Notes: generated by a model from the sequence alone, not told the origin. A stretch of DNA of 64,000 bases from Candidatus Saccharibacteria bacterium UBA3723 (GCA_002371895.1 DFHM01000007.1:12099-76098), one strand, 5' to 3'. Numbered from the stretch's first letter, positions 27,084-36,025 are shown. Translations and numbers: made by a program.

Positions 27084-27102
27084 GTTATAAACCTCCTTCT
27101 TC

Positions 27103-28521
27103 TTACTGTAGCTTCTTTTTTATTAGTTCGTTAACGGTCGCTGGGTTTGCTTTACCCTTAGATTTCTTCATAACTTGTCCCACCAAGAAGCCGATTGCTT
27201 TCATTTCGCCATTGCGAACATCGTCGGCTGCTTTTGCGCATTCTGGAGCCGTCAAGACTTCATCAATGATAGCCTCGAGAGCGCCTTCGTCGTTTTCCTG
27301 TAATAGATTCATTTCTTTCGCTAAGGCATGCGCGGTCTTAGCGGTATTCTTCTTGTCATACATCTCCATCAATACGGCCTTTGCGCCAGTAGAGGAGAGT
27401 TCTTTCTTTTCTACCATTTCGGACAATTCGGTCAATTCTTCGGCAGTTGCGAGTGTAAAATTCTTATCCTGGTTTTCCTCGGAAAGAAGAACGCCAGAGA
27501 ACCAGTGTGCTACGCGTGGCGCGAGCTTAATGTCTCTATCGCAAACCTCATTGAGGCGTTTTGCAAGGATAGGATAGTTAAGAATTGCTTCGCTTTCGCT
27601 GTGGTCTAGGTTGAGTAGGCCAAACTTCGAACGGTATTCGTCTGGCATCATTGGCATACTTGCCGCAACTTTATCTACGTAAGACTGTTCGAGTACTACT
27701 GGTGGTACGTCAGGCTCTGGCATATAGCGGTAATCCTGAGCCTCTTCCTTGCTACGCTGAGAAGTAGTCTTGCCGGTGGCATCACTCCAGCCACGAGTTT
27801 CCTGCTTTACTTTGCCGCCGCTTTCGAGAATCTCAATCTGGCGCTTAACTTCGTATTCAACTGCGCGTTCGATTGAGCGGAAAGAGTTGAGGTTCTTTGT
27901 CTCGGTACGAGTACCAAGCTCCTCGGTCTTAGAAACGGAAACGTTGATATCAAAACGCATATTGCCTTGATATAGGTCGCCGTTCGTAACGCCAGCATAC
28001 ATCATCAAGCGATGCAGCTCTTCGCAGTATGCGCGAGCCTGTGCTGCAGAGTGGATGTCTGGCATGGATACGATTTCGATTAATGGCGTACCAGCACGGT
28101 TTAGATCTACTAGGGAATAAGTGCCAAAGTGCGTAAGCTTGCCAGCATCTTCTTCGAGGTGCGCATGCTCAATATGAACATCAGAACCATCTGGAAGATG
28201 AATTACGCCAGCGCCAATGATTGGCTGATACATCTGCGTAATCTGATAACCCTTTGGAAGATCAGGGTAGTAGTAATGTTTGCGGTCAAAGCGGCTCGTA
28301 AGGTTAATCTTACAGTTCATCGCAAGACCAGCACGTACACATTTTTCGATTGCAGCCTTGTTTAGAACTGGCAACATGCCAGGAAGTGCATAATCGATTG
28401 GGCTGACGCAGGAGTTTGGCTCCTTGTCTACGGCGTCGTTATCTACGGCGCTAAATAATTTTGTCGCGGTATTGAGCTGTACGTGACATTCAATACCAAT
28501 TGTCGTTTTATATTCGCTCAT
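27103..28521 (-). CDS. gatB: Aspartyl/glutamyl-tRNA amidotransferase subunit B
   Basis: GatB binds misacylated Glu-tRNA-Gln or Asp-tRNA-Asn and carries the kinase step of transamidation. IGIECHVQLNTATKLFS, DRKHYYYPDLPKGYQI and the YRYMPEPDVPP segment are diagnostic, followed by the helical and YqeY-like C-terminal domains. The length of 472 aa is typical. Its start overlaps the orf140 stop by one base. Its presence implies indirect synthesis of Gln-tRNA, Asn-tRNA or both. Confidence 0.96.
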   Translation of the reverse strand: MSEYKTTIGIECHVQLNTATKLFSAVDNDAVDKEPNSCVSPIDYALPGMLPVLNKAAIEKCVRAGLAMNCKINLTSRFDRKHYYYPDLPKGYQITQMYQPIIGAGVIHLPDGSDVHIEHAHLEEDAGKLTHFGTYSLVDLNRAGTPLIEIVSMPDIHSAAQARAYCEELHRLMMYAGVTNGDLYQGNMRFDINVSVSKTEELGTRTETKNLNSFRSIERAVEYEVKRQIEILESGGKVKQETRGWSDATGKTTSQRSKEEAQDYRYMPEPDVPPVVLEQSYVDKVAASMPMMPDEYRSKFGLLNLDHSESEAILNYPILAKRLNEVCDRDIKLAPRVAHWFSGVLLSEENQDKNFTLATAEELTELSEMVEKKELSSTGAKAVLMEMYDKKNTAKTAHALAKEMNLLQENDEGALEAIIDEVLTAPECAKAADDVRNGEMKAIGFLVGQVMKKSKGKANPATVNELIKKKLQ

Positions 28522-28943
28522 TATATCGCTCCTAAATCCTTTAATGCCTGTTTGTAAGTCTCGAGTGCGTGAGTAGCTTGCGCGTAAGTTGGCTGAAAAT
28601 CATGCTCGTGCGCAATCTGGTTGCGCATTTTGTGCGCATGCCAGACGGCATTTAGCTGAGAAAACTTTTCTTTACCAACTTTCTTTAGGCGGTCACCCAT
28701 CGTGCGGCCTGGTACGCCCATTTCGCAAAGAGCTTTGTCTAGTAACTTATCGCCATTAATGATTGCCATCGCATAAGAGGCTTCGCTCTCTTTTTGTAAT
28801 GCGTTCTCGATGCGAAGAAAATCAACCTGGTAATCTTCCTTATTGAAGGAAGGGCCACGTTTCTTGGAAATCGAGATCGCTACGAATAGCAATACTCCCA
28901 CCGCAATCACCGCAATCAAGAAGGCGATTAACGATTTATCCAT
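28521..28943 (-). CDS. Membrane-anchored HEPN-like small protein between gatA and gatB
   Basis: A 140-aa protein with one N-terminal helix (about residues 5-25) and a helical domain containing MRNQIAHEHDF, which fits the R-x4-H motif of HEPN-fold proteins. Active HEPN proteins are ribonucleases or toxins; others are only structural or scaffolding. Single-base overlaps with gatA (TAATG) and gatB show tight coupling in the operon. HEPN assignment rests on one motif and predicted helices, so it is tentative. Confidence 0.5.
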   Translation of the reverse strand: MDKSLIAFLIAVIAVGVLLFVAISISKKRGPSFNKEDYQVDFLRIENALQKESEASYAMAIINGDKLLDKALCEMGVPGRTMGDRLKKVGKEKFSQLNAVWHAHKMRNQIAHEHDFQPTYAQATHALETYKQALKDLGAI

Positions 28944-30331
28944 TATTTCGCCTCCGCGATAGTTTTCGCGATATTAATTAGCATCTGATCACTTTGGCGT
29001 GGGCCGATTAGTTGTACGCCAATTGGAAGACCATCTTTGGAAGTGCCTGCAGGAACTGCGAGTGCTGGTAAACCAGCCATGCTCGGTGGCACACTCATTA
29101 CATCTTCCATGTACATCTGTAGTGGATCGTTGGTCTTTTCGCCAAATTTGAATGCTGGTGCTGGTGCTACGGCACAAACTAGCGCATCGTATTTTTCAAA
29201 TGCCTCATTGTAAGCATTGATAAGTAGCGTGCGAGCTTTCTGTGCCTTTAGGTAGTATGCATCAAAGAAACCAGAGCTAAGCACGAAGTTGCCAATCATA
29301 ATGCGGCGCTTGTTTTCTGGCATGAAGCCTTCATCGCGCGTCTTACTATAAACGCTGTCGAGGTCGGTAATGTCAGAAGCACGATGGCCGTAACGGATAC
29401 CATCGTAGCGGCTAAGGTTTGATGCCACCTCGGCAGGCTGGACGATGTAATAAATTGCCAAGCCATATTTCATAATCGGCATTTCGATTTCTTCAACCTC
29501 AAAGCCATTCTTTTTCATCTTTGCAGCATAATCGCGGACGGTCTTTACGACGTCTGGATCAACGCCGTCGCCCAAGAAGTCTTTAATAATACCGATCTTT
29601 TTCTTCTTCGGCTTTGCGTCTGCAAGTTCACGTGTCCAGAAATTATCAAGTGTTGTGGAATCTTTTGGATCTTTGCCTGCCATAATACTCATGACAAGAT
29701 CAACGTCTTCGGCATTCTTCGCAAAACAACCCATGACATCGGTAGAGGAGGCCATAGCAACTACGCCATAGCGGCTTACGGTACCATAAGTTGGCTTCAT
29801 GCCCCAGACACCGTTATAACTAGCTGGCTGACGAATCGAACCACCAGTATCGGAGCCGAGTGCAAATTGAACAATTCCGAGCGCTACCGCGGAAGCAGAG
29901 CCACCGGAGGAACCACCAGGAACGCGGTCAAAGTCTACAGCGTTGTGGGATGGGCCAAAATAAGAGTTTTCTGTACTAGAGCCGTGTGCGTAAGCATCAA
30001 GGTTGGCGCGACCAATCATAATTGCGCCTTCCGCCTCAAGCTTGGCGACAGCGGTTGAAGTGATTGGTGAAGGGAAGTTATCTAGCATGCGCGCGGCGGC
30101 CGTAGTGACACCCTCACGACTTAGATAGTTGTCTTTCAGGGCGTATGGCACGCCAGCAAGGCGGCCAACTTTTTCGCCACGAGCAATCTTCTCGTCGATT
30201 TCGCGTGCGCGGTCTAATGCGCGAGCTTCATTCATCGAGATAAAGCAATGGTAATCTTCGTATTGTTTGGCCTTTTCTAGTGCCTCGCGTACGAGATCGA
30301 CGGCCTTGGTATTCTTGTCAGCAATTTTCAT
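28943..30331 (-). CDS. gatA: Aspartyl/glutamyl-tRNA amidotransferase subunit A
   Basis: The amidase subunit that releases ammonia from glutamine for tRNA-dependent transamidation. The Ser-cisSer-Lys triad is visible: Lys in PYALKDN, Ser in GSDTGGSIRQPA, and the nucleophile region GGSSGGSASAV. The length of 462 aa is typical. It overlaps gatC by 4 nt. It is the second gene of the gatC-gatA-orf140-gatB-galU-orf90-ytxH operon. Confidence 0.96.
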   Translation of the reverse strand: MKIADKNTKAVDLVREALEKAKQYEDYHCFISMNEARALDRAREIDEKIARGEKVGRLAGVPYALKDNYLSREGVTTAAARMLDNFPSPITSTAVAKLEAEGAIMIGRANLDAYAHGSSTENSYFGPSHNAVDFDRVPGGSSGGSASAVALGIVQFALGSDTGGSIRQPASYNGVWGMKPTYGTVSRYGVVAMASSTDVMGCFAKNAEDVDLVMSIMAGKDPKDSTTLDNFWTRELADAKPKKKKIGIIKDFLGDGVDPDVVKTVRDYAAKMKKNGFEVEEIEMPIMKYGLAIYYIVQPAEVASNLSRYDGIRYGHRASDITDLDSVYSKTRDEGFMPENKRRIMIGNFVLSSGFFDAYYLKAQKARTLLINAYNEAFEKYDALVCAVAPAPAFKFGEKTNDPLQMYMEDVMSVPPSMAGLPALAVPAGTSKDGLPIGVQLIGPRQSDQMLINIAKTIAEAK

Positions 30332-30615
30332 AGTACTTTCGGAACCTTTATCTGATTATCTTCGCTCTCGACCGTAAGCTCGAGCAAATCCTCGCGATTT
30401 GCCTCAAAATCTTCAATTACGTCTTCGCGCCAAACGTTTTGCATATCGAAGCACTGATAAGTTGGCTCGACGCCCTCGGTATCCAACTCGTCGAGCTGGG
30501 AAATATAACCGACGATATTGTCGAGATCTTTCATCAATGGCTCAATCTGATCTTCGCTCAGCGAAATATTTGACAAATCTGCCAAATGTAAGACATCTTC
30601 TCTAGTAATAGCCAT
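30328..30615 (-). CDS. gatC: Aspartyl/glutamyl-tRNA amidotransferase subunit C
   Basis: The small subunit that stabilises GatA-GatB. DVLHLADLSNISLSEDQI and the DELDTEGVEPTYQ segment are family signatures; 95 aa is normal. On the minus strand TATAAT (30627-30622) ends 6 nt before ATG, giving a leaderless start for the seven-gene operon. Confidence 0.94.
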   Translation of the reverse strand: MAITREDVLHLADLSNISLSEDQIEPLMKDLDNIVGYISQLDELDTEGVEPTYQCFDMQNVWREDVIEDFEANREDLLELTVESEDNQIKVPKVL

Positions 30616-30650
30616 AGGTCTATTATAACAGAGAAAACAGCGGAGTGGTA

Positions 30651-32192
30651 CTAGATATCAGACAAAGGCTCAATATCGGCACCAAGACTGCGCAAGCGGT
30701 TGGCAAAATCTTCGTAGCCGCGCGCAATTGAATAAACATTGCGCAGAATCGATTCGCCAGGGGCGGCAAGCATTGCAAGCATAATTACAACGGCCGGACG
30801 AAGAGCTGGTGGAGCCATCATCTCGGCTGGACGCCAGTTGGTTGGACCAGTAATAAAGATGCGGTGAGCATCAAGAAGCTCGACCTTTGCGTTCAAATTC
30901 GTAAGTTCCGTAGAATAGATTGCGCGGTTTTCAAATACCCAGTCGTGAATCATCGTACGGCCCTCTGCGGTTGCCGCAATCAAAGAGAAGAATGGCAAAC
31001 TATCGATGTTTAGGCCAGGGAACGGCATTGGATGAATCTTGTCGATTGGCGCCTTCAAGTCGGATTTCAGGAGTTTTACGTCCACCAAGCGAGAGCGGCC
31101 ATTTTCGGACAAATATTCTTCGCTAAATTTCATCTTTTGGCCCATGCTGCGCAAGACCTCGAACTCAATTTCGAGGAATTCAATCGGCACACGTTTAATT
31201 TCAATCTCGGATTTAGTTGCTACGCCAGCCGCCACGAAGCTGATTGCTTCAATTGGGTCTTCGGCTGGGGCATATTCTACGTCGCGACTGATTTTCTTGA
31301 GGCCATGCACGGTAATATTTGTTGTGCCAACGCCATCAATTTGTACGCCAAGCGTTTGAAGATAGAAGCAAACATCCTGCACCATGTAATTTGGACTTGC
31401 GCCCACGATGGTAGTATTGCCCGGATAAAGTGCGGCCGCCATGATGGCGTTTTCCGTAACTGTATCGCCACGCTCAATCAAGACAATCTTCTTATCGACT
31501 GGCTTAATGTTCCTTACGGTTGCGCGATAGAAACCAGATTCGCTCTTTGCGTCTACTTCGAGGCCAAATTCCTTCAAGGCATGAAGATGCGGTTCTACGG
31601 TGCGAGAACCAAGCGAGCATCCGCCCGCATAAGGTAGTCTAAATTCTTTGAAGCGATGAAGCAGTGGCCCCATAAACATAATGATGGAGCGCGTGCGGCG
31701 AGCGGCCTCGATATTTAAATTTTCAAGCAAAAGACGTTTTGGCGGGGTTATCTTAAGGTCACGATTATTATTAATCCACTCGGTCTTTACGCCAATTGAT
31801 TCAAGTACTTCAATAATGCGATAAACTTCTTCAATATGCGCCAGATGAATAAGTGTGGTCGGGCGATCATTCAAGAGAGAAGCACAGAGAAGGCCAACGG
31901 CTGCGTTTTTGGATGTGTTGACGGTTACCTCTCCGTGGAGCTTCTTGCCGCCATGGATGCGATATCCAGCAGTAGCACCATCATTAACGGTTACAATCTG
32001 TGTACGCAAAGCATGGCTAATCTTGCTGATTATCTCGAGAGAAGCGTTCTGTTTCCCATGCTCAATTCTATTAATTGCGGATTGGCTCGTTCCGATTTTC
32101 TTCGCGAGTTCCGACTGAGTCATATTTTGGCGGGTTCTTGCGGTAGCGATAAGCTCACCGATTTCCACCATGTAATCTGCTTGCTTCTTCAT
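30651..32192 (-). CDS. murA: XRE-type HTH fused to UDP-GlcNAc enolpyruvyltransferase (MurA)
   Basis: MurA transfers enolpyruvate from PEP to UDP-GlcNAc, the first committed step of peptidoglycan synthesis. Residues 10-65 form an XRE/Cro helix-turn-helix (RQNMTQSELAKKIGTSQSAI, then NRIEHGKQNASLEIISKI). From about residue 80 a full EPSP-synthase fold follows, with the loop GGCSLGSRTVEPHLHAL carrying the catalytic Cys. The length of 513 aa equals MurA (about 420) plus the HTH. TATATT (32204-32199, minus strand) ends 6 nt before ATG. A perfect palindrome upstream is a candidate operator for autoregulation (inference). Confidence 0.9.
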   Translation of the reverse strand: MKKQADYMVEIGELIATARTRQNMTQSELAKKIGTSQSAINRIEHGKQNASLEIISKISHALRTQIVTVNDGATAGYRIHGGKKLHGEVTVNTSKNAAVGLLCASLLNDRPTTLIHLAHIEEVYRIIEVLESIGVKTEWINNNRDLKITPPKRLLLENLNIEAARRTRSIIMFMGPLLHRFKEFRLPYAGGCSLGSRTVEPHLHALKEFGLEVDAKSESGFYRATVRNIKPVDKKIVLIERGDTVTENAIMAAALYPGNTTIVGASPNYMVQDVCFYLQTLGVQIDGVGTTNITVHGLKKISRDVEYAPAEDPIEAISFVAAGVATKSEIEIKRVPIEFLEIEFEVLRSMGQKMKFSEEYLSENGRSRLVDVKLLKSDLKAPIDKIHPMPFPGLNIDSLPFFSLIAATAEGRTMIHDWVFENRAIYSTELTNLNAKVELLDAHRIFITGPTNWRPAEMMAPPALRPAVVIMLAMLAAPGESILRNVYSIARGYEDFANRLRSLGADIEPLSDI

Positions 32193-32224
32193 AATTCAAA
32201 TATATCACGAAATGCATAAATGCA

Positions 32225-32237
32225 ACAGTAATACTGT
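32225..32237. promoter_or_regulatory. Candidate operator upstream of the HTH-MurA gene
   Basis: ACAGTAATACTGT is a perfect 13-bp palindrome placed about where the -35 of the murA promoter would lie. XRE repressors bind short palindromes of this kind. Target and binder are inferred. Confidence 0.4.
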
Positions 32238-32281
32238 AAAATGTTGTAAAAATAACAAAAATAGTGTTAGAAGCATAAGAG

Positions 32282-32303
32282 AAAACGCTATATATAGCGT
32301 TTT
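32282..32303. promoter_or_regulatory. NrdR-like box 1 upstream of nrdD
   Basis: A perfect 22-bp palindrome (AAAACGCTATA and its complement). Its 16-bp core ACGCTATATATAGCGT has the CTATATATAG centre of NrdR boxes (acaCwAtATaTwGtgt). Confidence 0.7.
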
Positions 32304-32352
32304 CGGTCAAAAATTCCGTATCTGTAATCGTTGTATTATTTACATTTTTTAT

Positions 32353-32381
32353 TGCAAAAGCACTATATATAGCGTTAACAT
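32353..32381 (+). promoter_or_regulatory. nrdD promoter
   Basis: TTGCAA (32353-32358), a 17-nt spacer and TAACAT (32376-32381). NrdR-like box 2 fills the spacer almost completely, as expected for repression. The predicted leader is about 70 nt and ends in the ribosome-binding site GGAGG before ATG 32458. Confidence 0.55.
32360..32375. promoter_or_regulatory. NrdR-like box 2, inside the nrdD promoter spacer
   Basis: GCACTATATATAGCGT matches the 16-bp NrdR pattern and box 1 at 14 of 16 positions. Its centre is 75 bp from box 1. Confidence 0.65.
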
Positions 32382-32392
32382 TATTTTATCGA

Positions 32393-32408
32393 ACGCTAAA
32401 TGTAGCGT
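32393..32408. promoter_or_regulatory. NrdR-like box 3 downstream of the nrdD -10
   Basis: ACGCTAAATGTAGCGT has perfect outer arms and a diverged centre. Its centre is 33 bp (about three helical turns) from box 2, close to the usual spacing of paired NrdR boxes. Confidence 0.6.
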
Positions 32409-32457
32409 TTTGGAAGCAGAAAAAACAGAAAATTGATTCAGAACGACGGAGGTTAAA

Positions 32458-34806
32458 ATGTTCAAGTCAATTCGAAAGCGAGATGGGAAAGTAGTCGCTT
32501 TCAAAGCAGATAAAATCACAGAAGCAATCGCAAAAGCCGGGGCAGCAACCGGCGAATTTGGTCATGACCGCGCAGAAAATATTGCCGAAAAGGTAATTCG
32601 CGTTGCTCAGGAACAAATCAGTAGTCGCATTCCAACTGTAGAACAGATCCAGGATATCGTAGAAAAAGTTCTCATGGAATCCGCTTTCAAGCAGACCGCA
32701 AAGGCTTATATTGAATACCGCGCAGAGCGCACTCGTGTCCGTGAGGCAAAAACCAAGCTCATGCAAACTTATGACACAATTTCTCAGCTCGACGCCGAGG
32801 AAGATTCCGATGTTAAGCGTGGCAACGCAAACGTCGATGGTAACTCCGCAATGGGCAAGATGCTTCAGTTTGGCGCAGAAGGCTCCAAGGAATATGCCAA
32901 GATTTGCATCCTCAAGCCAGAATTCAGCTGGGCGCACGACCATGGCGATATCCATATTCACGATTTGGACTTCTTAGCAACCGGTACCCTAACTTGCTGC
33001 CAGACTGATGTTCTTAAGCTCTTTGAAAAAGGCTTTAATACAGGTCATGGCTTCCTTCGCACTCCACAGTCCATTGGCACTGCTGCCGCTCTCGCCGCAA
33101 TTATTCTTCAGGCTAACCAAAACGAGCAACATGGTGGTCAGTCCATTCCTTACTTCGATTACTGTCTAGCCCCATCCGTCAACAAGACCTTCCAAAAATC
33201 CCTCAAAGAAAATCTCAAAAAATACAACGATTTCACCGGCAAAGATTTAAAGATTGAAATTAAAGACGATATCACTCTTGGCGACGACAAAAAGCTCAAA
33301 AAAGCCAAAGTGCCAGATATCGTTATCGAAGACTCGCACAAAGACACCGAGCATCAAACGCTCCAGGCGATGGAAGGCTTCGTCCATAACCTCAACACTA
33401 TGCATAGCCGTGCCGGTGCACAGGTTCCATTTACCTCTATCAACTTTGGTACCGATACGAGCCCAGAAGGTCGTCTCGTTTCCAAGATGCTCCTCGAAGC
33501 AACCATGAATGGTCTTGGTCATCACGAAACGCCAATCTTCCCAATCTCCATTTTCAAGGTAAAGGAAGGCATCAACTACAACCCAGGTGATCCAAACTAC
33601 GACCTCTTCAAGCGCTCTATGGAAGTCTCCGCAAAGCGCCTCTTCCCGAACTTCACCTTTATTGATGCTCCATTCAACCTTCAGTACTACAAGCCAGGCG
33701 ATCCAGATACCGAAATCGCAACCATGGGCTGCCGCACGCGCGTCTTTGGTTCCTGCTTCAAGGAAACTGATGGTCACGTTGCTGGTCGCGGTAACTGTTC
33801 CTTCACTACGATTAACCTTGTCCGCATCGGTATCAAACACGGTATCTGCCTCGGTGAACGCAAAGAAGCAGACTGGGACGGTTTCTATCGTGAGCTCGAC
33901 GAAAAGCTCAACCTCGTTGCTGAACAGCTTCTCCAACGCTTCGAATTCCAGGGCAACCAAAAAGTTAAGAACTTCCCATTCCTCATGGGTCAAGGCAACT
34001 GGGTCGGCAGCGAAAAGCTTGGTCCAAACGATAAACTCCGCGACGTTATCAAGCACGGTACTCTATCTATCGGTTTCATCGGCCTCGCCGAAACGCTCGT
34101 TGCTATGACTGGCAAGCATCATGGCGAATCCGCTGAATCTCAGGAGCTTGGCCTTGATATTATTGGCCACATGCGCGAATTCTGCGATGCAATGACCAAG
34201 AAGCACAAACTCAACTTCTCGCTCCTCGCAACTCCAGCAGAAGGCCTCTCTGGCCGCTTTACCCGCATGGATCGCAAGGAATACGGCAAGATCAAGGGTG
34301 TAACCGACCGCGATTTCTACACCAACTCCTTCCACGTTCCTGTATATTACCCAATTTCTGCATTCGACAAAATCGATATCGAAGCTCCATATCATGCACT
34401 CTGTAACGCCGGTCATATCACTTACATTGAGATGGATGGCGATCCTTCCGACAATATCGAAGCCTTCGAGGCAGTTATTCGCCACATGAAGGAAGCTGGC
34501 ATTGGCTACGGTTCCGTCAACCACCCAGTCGATCGCGACCCAGTTTGTGGCTTCTCCGGTATTATTGAAGGCGACGTCTGCCCAGGCTGTGGTCGTCATG
34601 AAGCTGATGGTGAATTTGGCTTTGAACGCCTCCGCCGCATTACCGGTTACCTCGTAGGTTCCCTCGAGCGCTGGAATGATGGCAAAAAGGCAGAAGAAGC
34701 AGCTCGCGTAAAGCACAATGTTTCCGTTGGTCAATACGACCAAGCTACCAAAGTTAAGCGCGAAGCCAAAAAAGCTAGCCAGAAAGCTGCTGTAGGTAAA
34801 GAATAA
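32458..34806 (+). CDS. nrdD: Anaerobic ribonucleoside-triphosphate reductase (class III)
   Basis: An oxygen-sensitive glycyl-radical enzyme that reduces ribonucleotides to deoxyribonucleotides. An ATP-cone (SIRKRDGKVVAFKADKI) fills residues 1-90, and the catalytic barrel follows. The C-terminus has a zinc site (CGF, then CPGCGRHEAD) and the glycyl-radical motif RRITGYL with a final GKKAEE. The length of 782 aa is normal. Three NrdR-like boxes lie upstream. It is co-transcribed with nrdG, whose start abuts its stop, and points to an anaerobic lifestyle. Confidence 0.96.
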   Translation: MFKSIRKRDGKVVAFKADKITEAIAKAGAATGEFGHDRAENIAEKVIRVAQEQISSRIPTVEQIQDIVEKVLMESAFKQTAKAYIEYRAERTRVREAKTKLMQTYDTISQLDAEEDSDVKRGNANVDGNSAMGKMLQFGAEGSKEYAKICILKPEFSWAHDHGDIHIHDLDFLATGTLTCCQTDVLKLFEKGFNTGHGFLRTPQSIGTAAALAAIILQANQNEQHGGQSIPYFDYCLAPSVNKTFQKSLKENLKKYNDFTGKDLKIEIKDDITLGDDKKLKKAKVPDIVIEDSHKDTEHQTLQAMEGFVHNLNTMHSRAGAQVPFTSINFGTDTSPEGRLVSKMLLEATMNGLGHHETPIFPISIFKVKEGINYNPGDPNYDLFKRSMEVSAKRLFPNFTFIDAPFNLQYYKPGDPDTEIATMGCRTRVFGSCFKETDGHVAGRGNCSFTTINLVRIGIKHGICLGERKEADWDGFYRELDEKLNLVAEQLLQRFEFQGNQKVKNFPFLMGQGNWVGSEKLGPNDKLRDVIKHGTLSIGFIGLAETLVAMTGKHHGESAESQELGLDIIGHMREFCDAMTKKHKLNFSLLATPAEGLSGRFTRMDRKEYGKIKGVTDRDFYTNSFHVPVYYPISAFDKIDIEAPYHALCNAGHITYIEMDGDPSDNIEAFEAVIRHMKEAGIGYGSVNHPVDRDPVCGFSGIIEGDVCPGCGRHEADGEFGFERLRRITGYLVGSLERWNDGKKAEEAARVKHNVSVGQYDQATKVKREAKKASQKAAVGKE

Positions 34807-35397
34807 ATGCCGGCCAAAGGAGATTTAGATCCCAGCACTGTAGCCGATCCAAACGGCAAGCGCAATCGTAAAACTAATATCCTTTGTGAGCCGCAAATGG
34901 ATGTGCCCGAGGGGCACATCCTCCTCTCTGGGGATTTAGAGCACGATTCTATCGTTAATGGCCCAGGCCTTCGCGCCGTTCTATGGACGCAGGGTTGCCG
35001 CCAACGCTGTCCTGGCTGTCAAAATCCAGAAACCTGGACCGAAACCGAAGCTGGTGCGCTAGTTACTATCGATAAAGTTAAAGAAGAGCTCCGCGCCCTC
35101 AAAGGTCAATCTGGCATCACTTATTGTGGCGGCGAACCGCTCTTGCAGGCCAAGGCACTACTCGAGATTACCAAATTCTGCCACGAAGAGTTGGGTTGGA
35201 ATGTTTGGTCGTTTACGGGCCTCATTTACGAACAAATCCCACGCGATTCTGATGCCTGGAAGCTCGTCGAAGAGCTCGACGCTCTTATTGATGGTCCATT
35301 CATTATGTCGCAGCGCGATTTGACACTAAAATTCCGCGGTTCTCGCAACCAGCGCATTCTACATCTCGACCACGGCAAAATAGTATCAGAAGAATAA
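34807..35397 (+). CDS. nrdG: Anaerobic ribonucleotide reductase activating protein (radical SAM)
   Basis: NrdG uses a 4Fe-4S cluster and S-adenosylmethionine to create the glycyl radical on NrdD. The cluster motif CRQRCPGC (CxxxCxxC) and GGEPLLQ are visible. An N-terminal extension of about 30 polar residues precedes the family start. The internal ATG at 34897 (MDVPEGH) would remove it and is the alternative start; the first ATG directly abuts the nrdD stop. Confidence 0.93.
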   Translation: MPAKGDLDPSTVADPNGKRNRKTNILCEPQMDVPEGHILLSGDLEHDSIVNGPGLRAVLWTQGCRQRCPGCQNPETWTETEAGALVTIDKVKEELRALKGQSGITYCGGEPLLQAKALLEITKFCHEELGWNVWSFTGLIYEQIPRDSDAWKLVEELDALIDGPFIMSQRDLTLKFRGSRNQRILHLDHGKIVSEE

Positions 35398-35422
35398 AAC
35401 TATCTTATAATTATACCATATT

Positions 35423-36025
35423 ATGCGTAAAAAATCAAGCGTAAGCAAAAAGCAGCTCTATACTGAGCTACTCCTAAAATCTGCCGCCGCATCTCTTATG
35501 ATTGGACTCGGCGACTACGTCTTATTAAAGCTCGGCAACCCACTTGGGCCATTCCTTTTCGCGTTCGGTCTCCTTGGCGTTTGCGTAATGGGCGCCAACC
35601 TATTCACGGGGAAGTGTGGCTTCCTGATTGAGGATAAAATCAAACCCCTCCACCTTCTGCTAATCTTACTTGGCAACCTTGTAGCCGGCTATCTCTTCGG
35701 CCTAATGTTTAGCGTCTGCGACGCAGATATCGTGACGGCTGCTCAAGCCAAAGTTGCCAGCTGGGATTTTTCCTGGGCCTTCCTCATCAAGTCAATTCTA
35801 TGTGGCGTCATCATGTATCTCGCCGTCGCAATCTATCGCAAAGGCTCAAAGCTCGGCATTCTGTTTGGAATCCCGCTCTTTATCCTTTGTGGTTTTCAGC
35901 ACTGCATCGCAAACATCATTACGCTTGGGGTCGCGCAGACTTTTAGCTGGACAATCGTCTTGGCCATCGTTGGTAATTTTGTTGGCTCGTTGGTTACCTG
36001 GTATTTGTGCCGCTCGCAAAAGTAG
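35423..36025 (+). CDS. Formate/nitrite transporter (FocA/NirC) family channel
   Basis: A pentameric channel family for formate, nitrite or related anions. Six membrane helices are visible, with the conserved loops CVMGANLFTGKCGF and FILCGFQHCIANI (pore histidine). The length of 200 aa is shorter than the usual 250-280, mainly at the ends. TATAAT at 35406-35411 lies 11 nt before ATG. It sits right after nrdDG, and class III reductases of the NrdD1 type oxidise formate as reductant, so formate supply is a reasonable inference. Confidence 0.82.
   Translation: MRKKSSVSKKQLYTELLLKSAAASLMIGLGDYVLLKLGNPLGPFLFAFGLLGVCVMGANLFTGKCGFLIEDKIKPLHLLLILLGNLVAGYLFGLMFSVCDADIVTAAQAKVASWDFSWAFLIKSILCGVIMYLAVAIYRKGSKLGILFGIPLFILCGFQHCIANIITLGVAQTFSWTIVLAIVGNFVGSLVTWYLCRSQK

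Noticed and set aside
33247..34056. Long antisense frame inside nrdD
   Set aside because: nrdD is a clear glycyl-radical enzyme across the whole stretch, and the antisense frame has no promoter, ribosome-binding site or motif.
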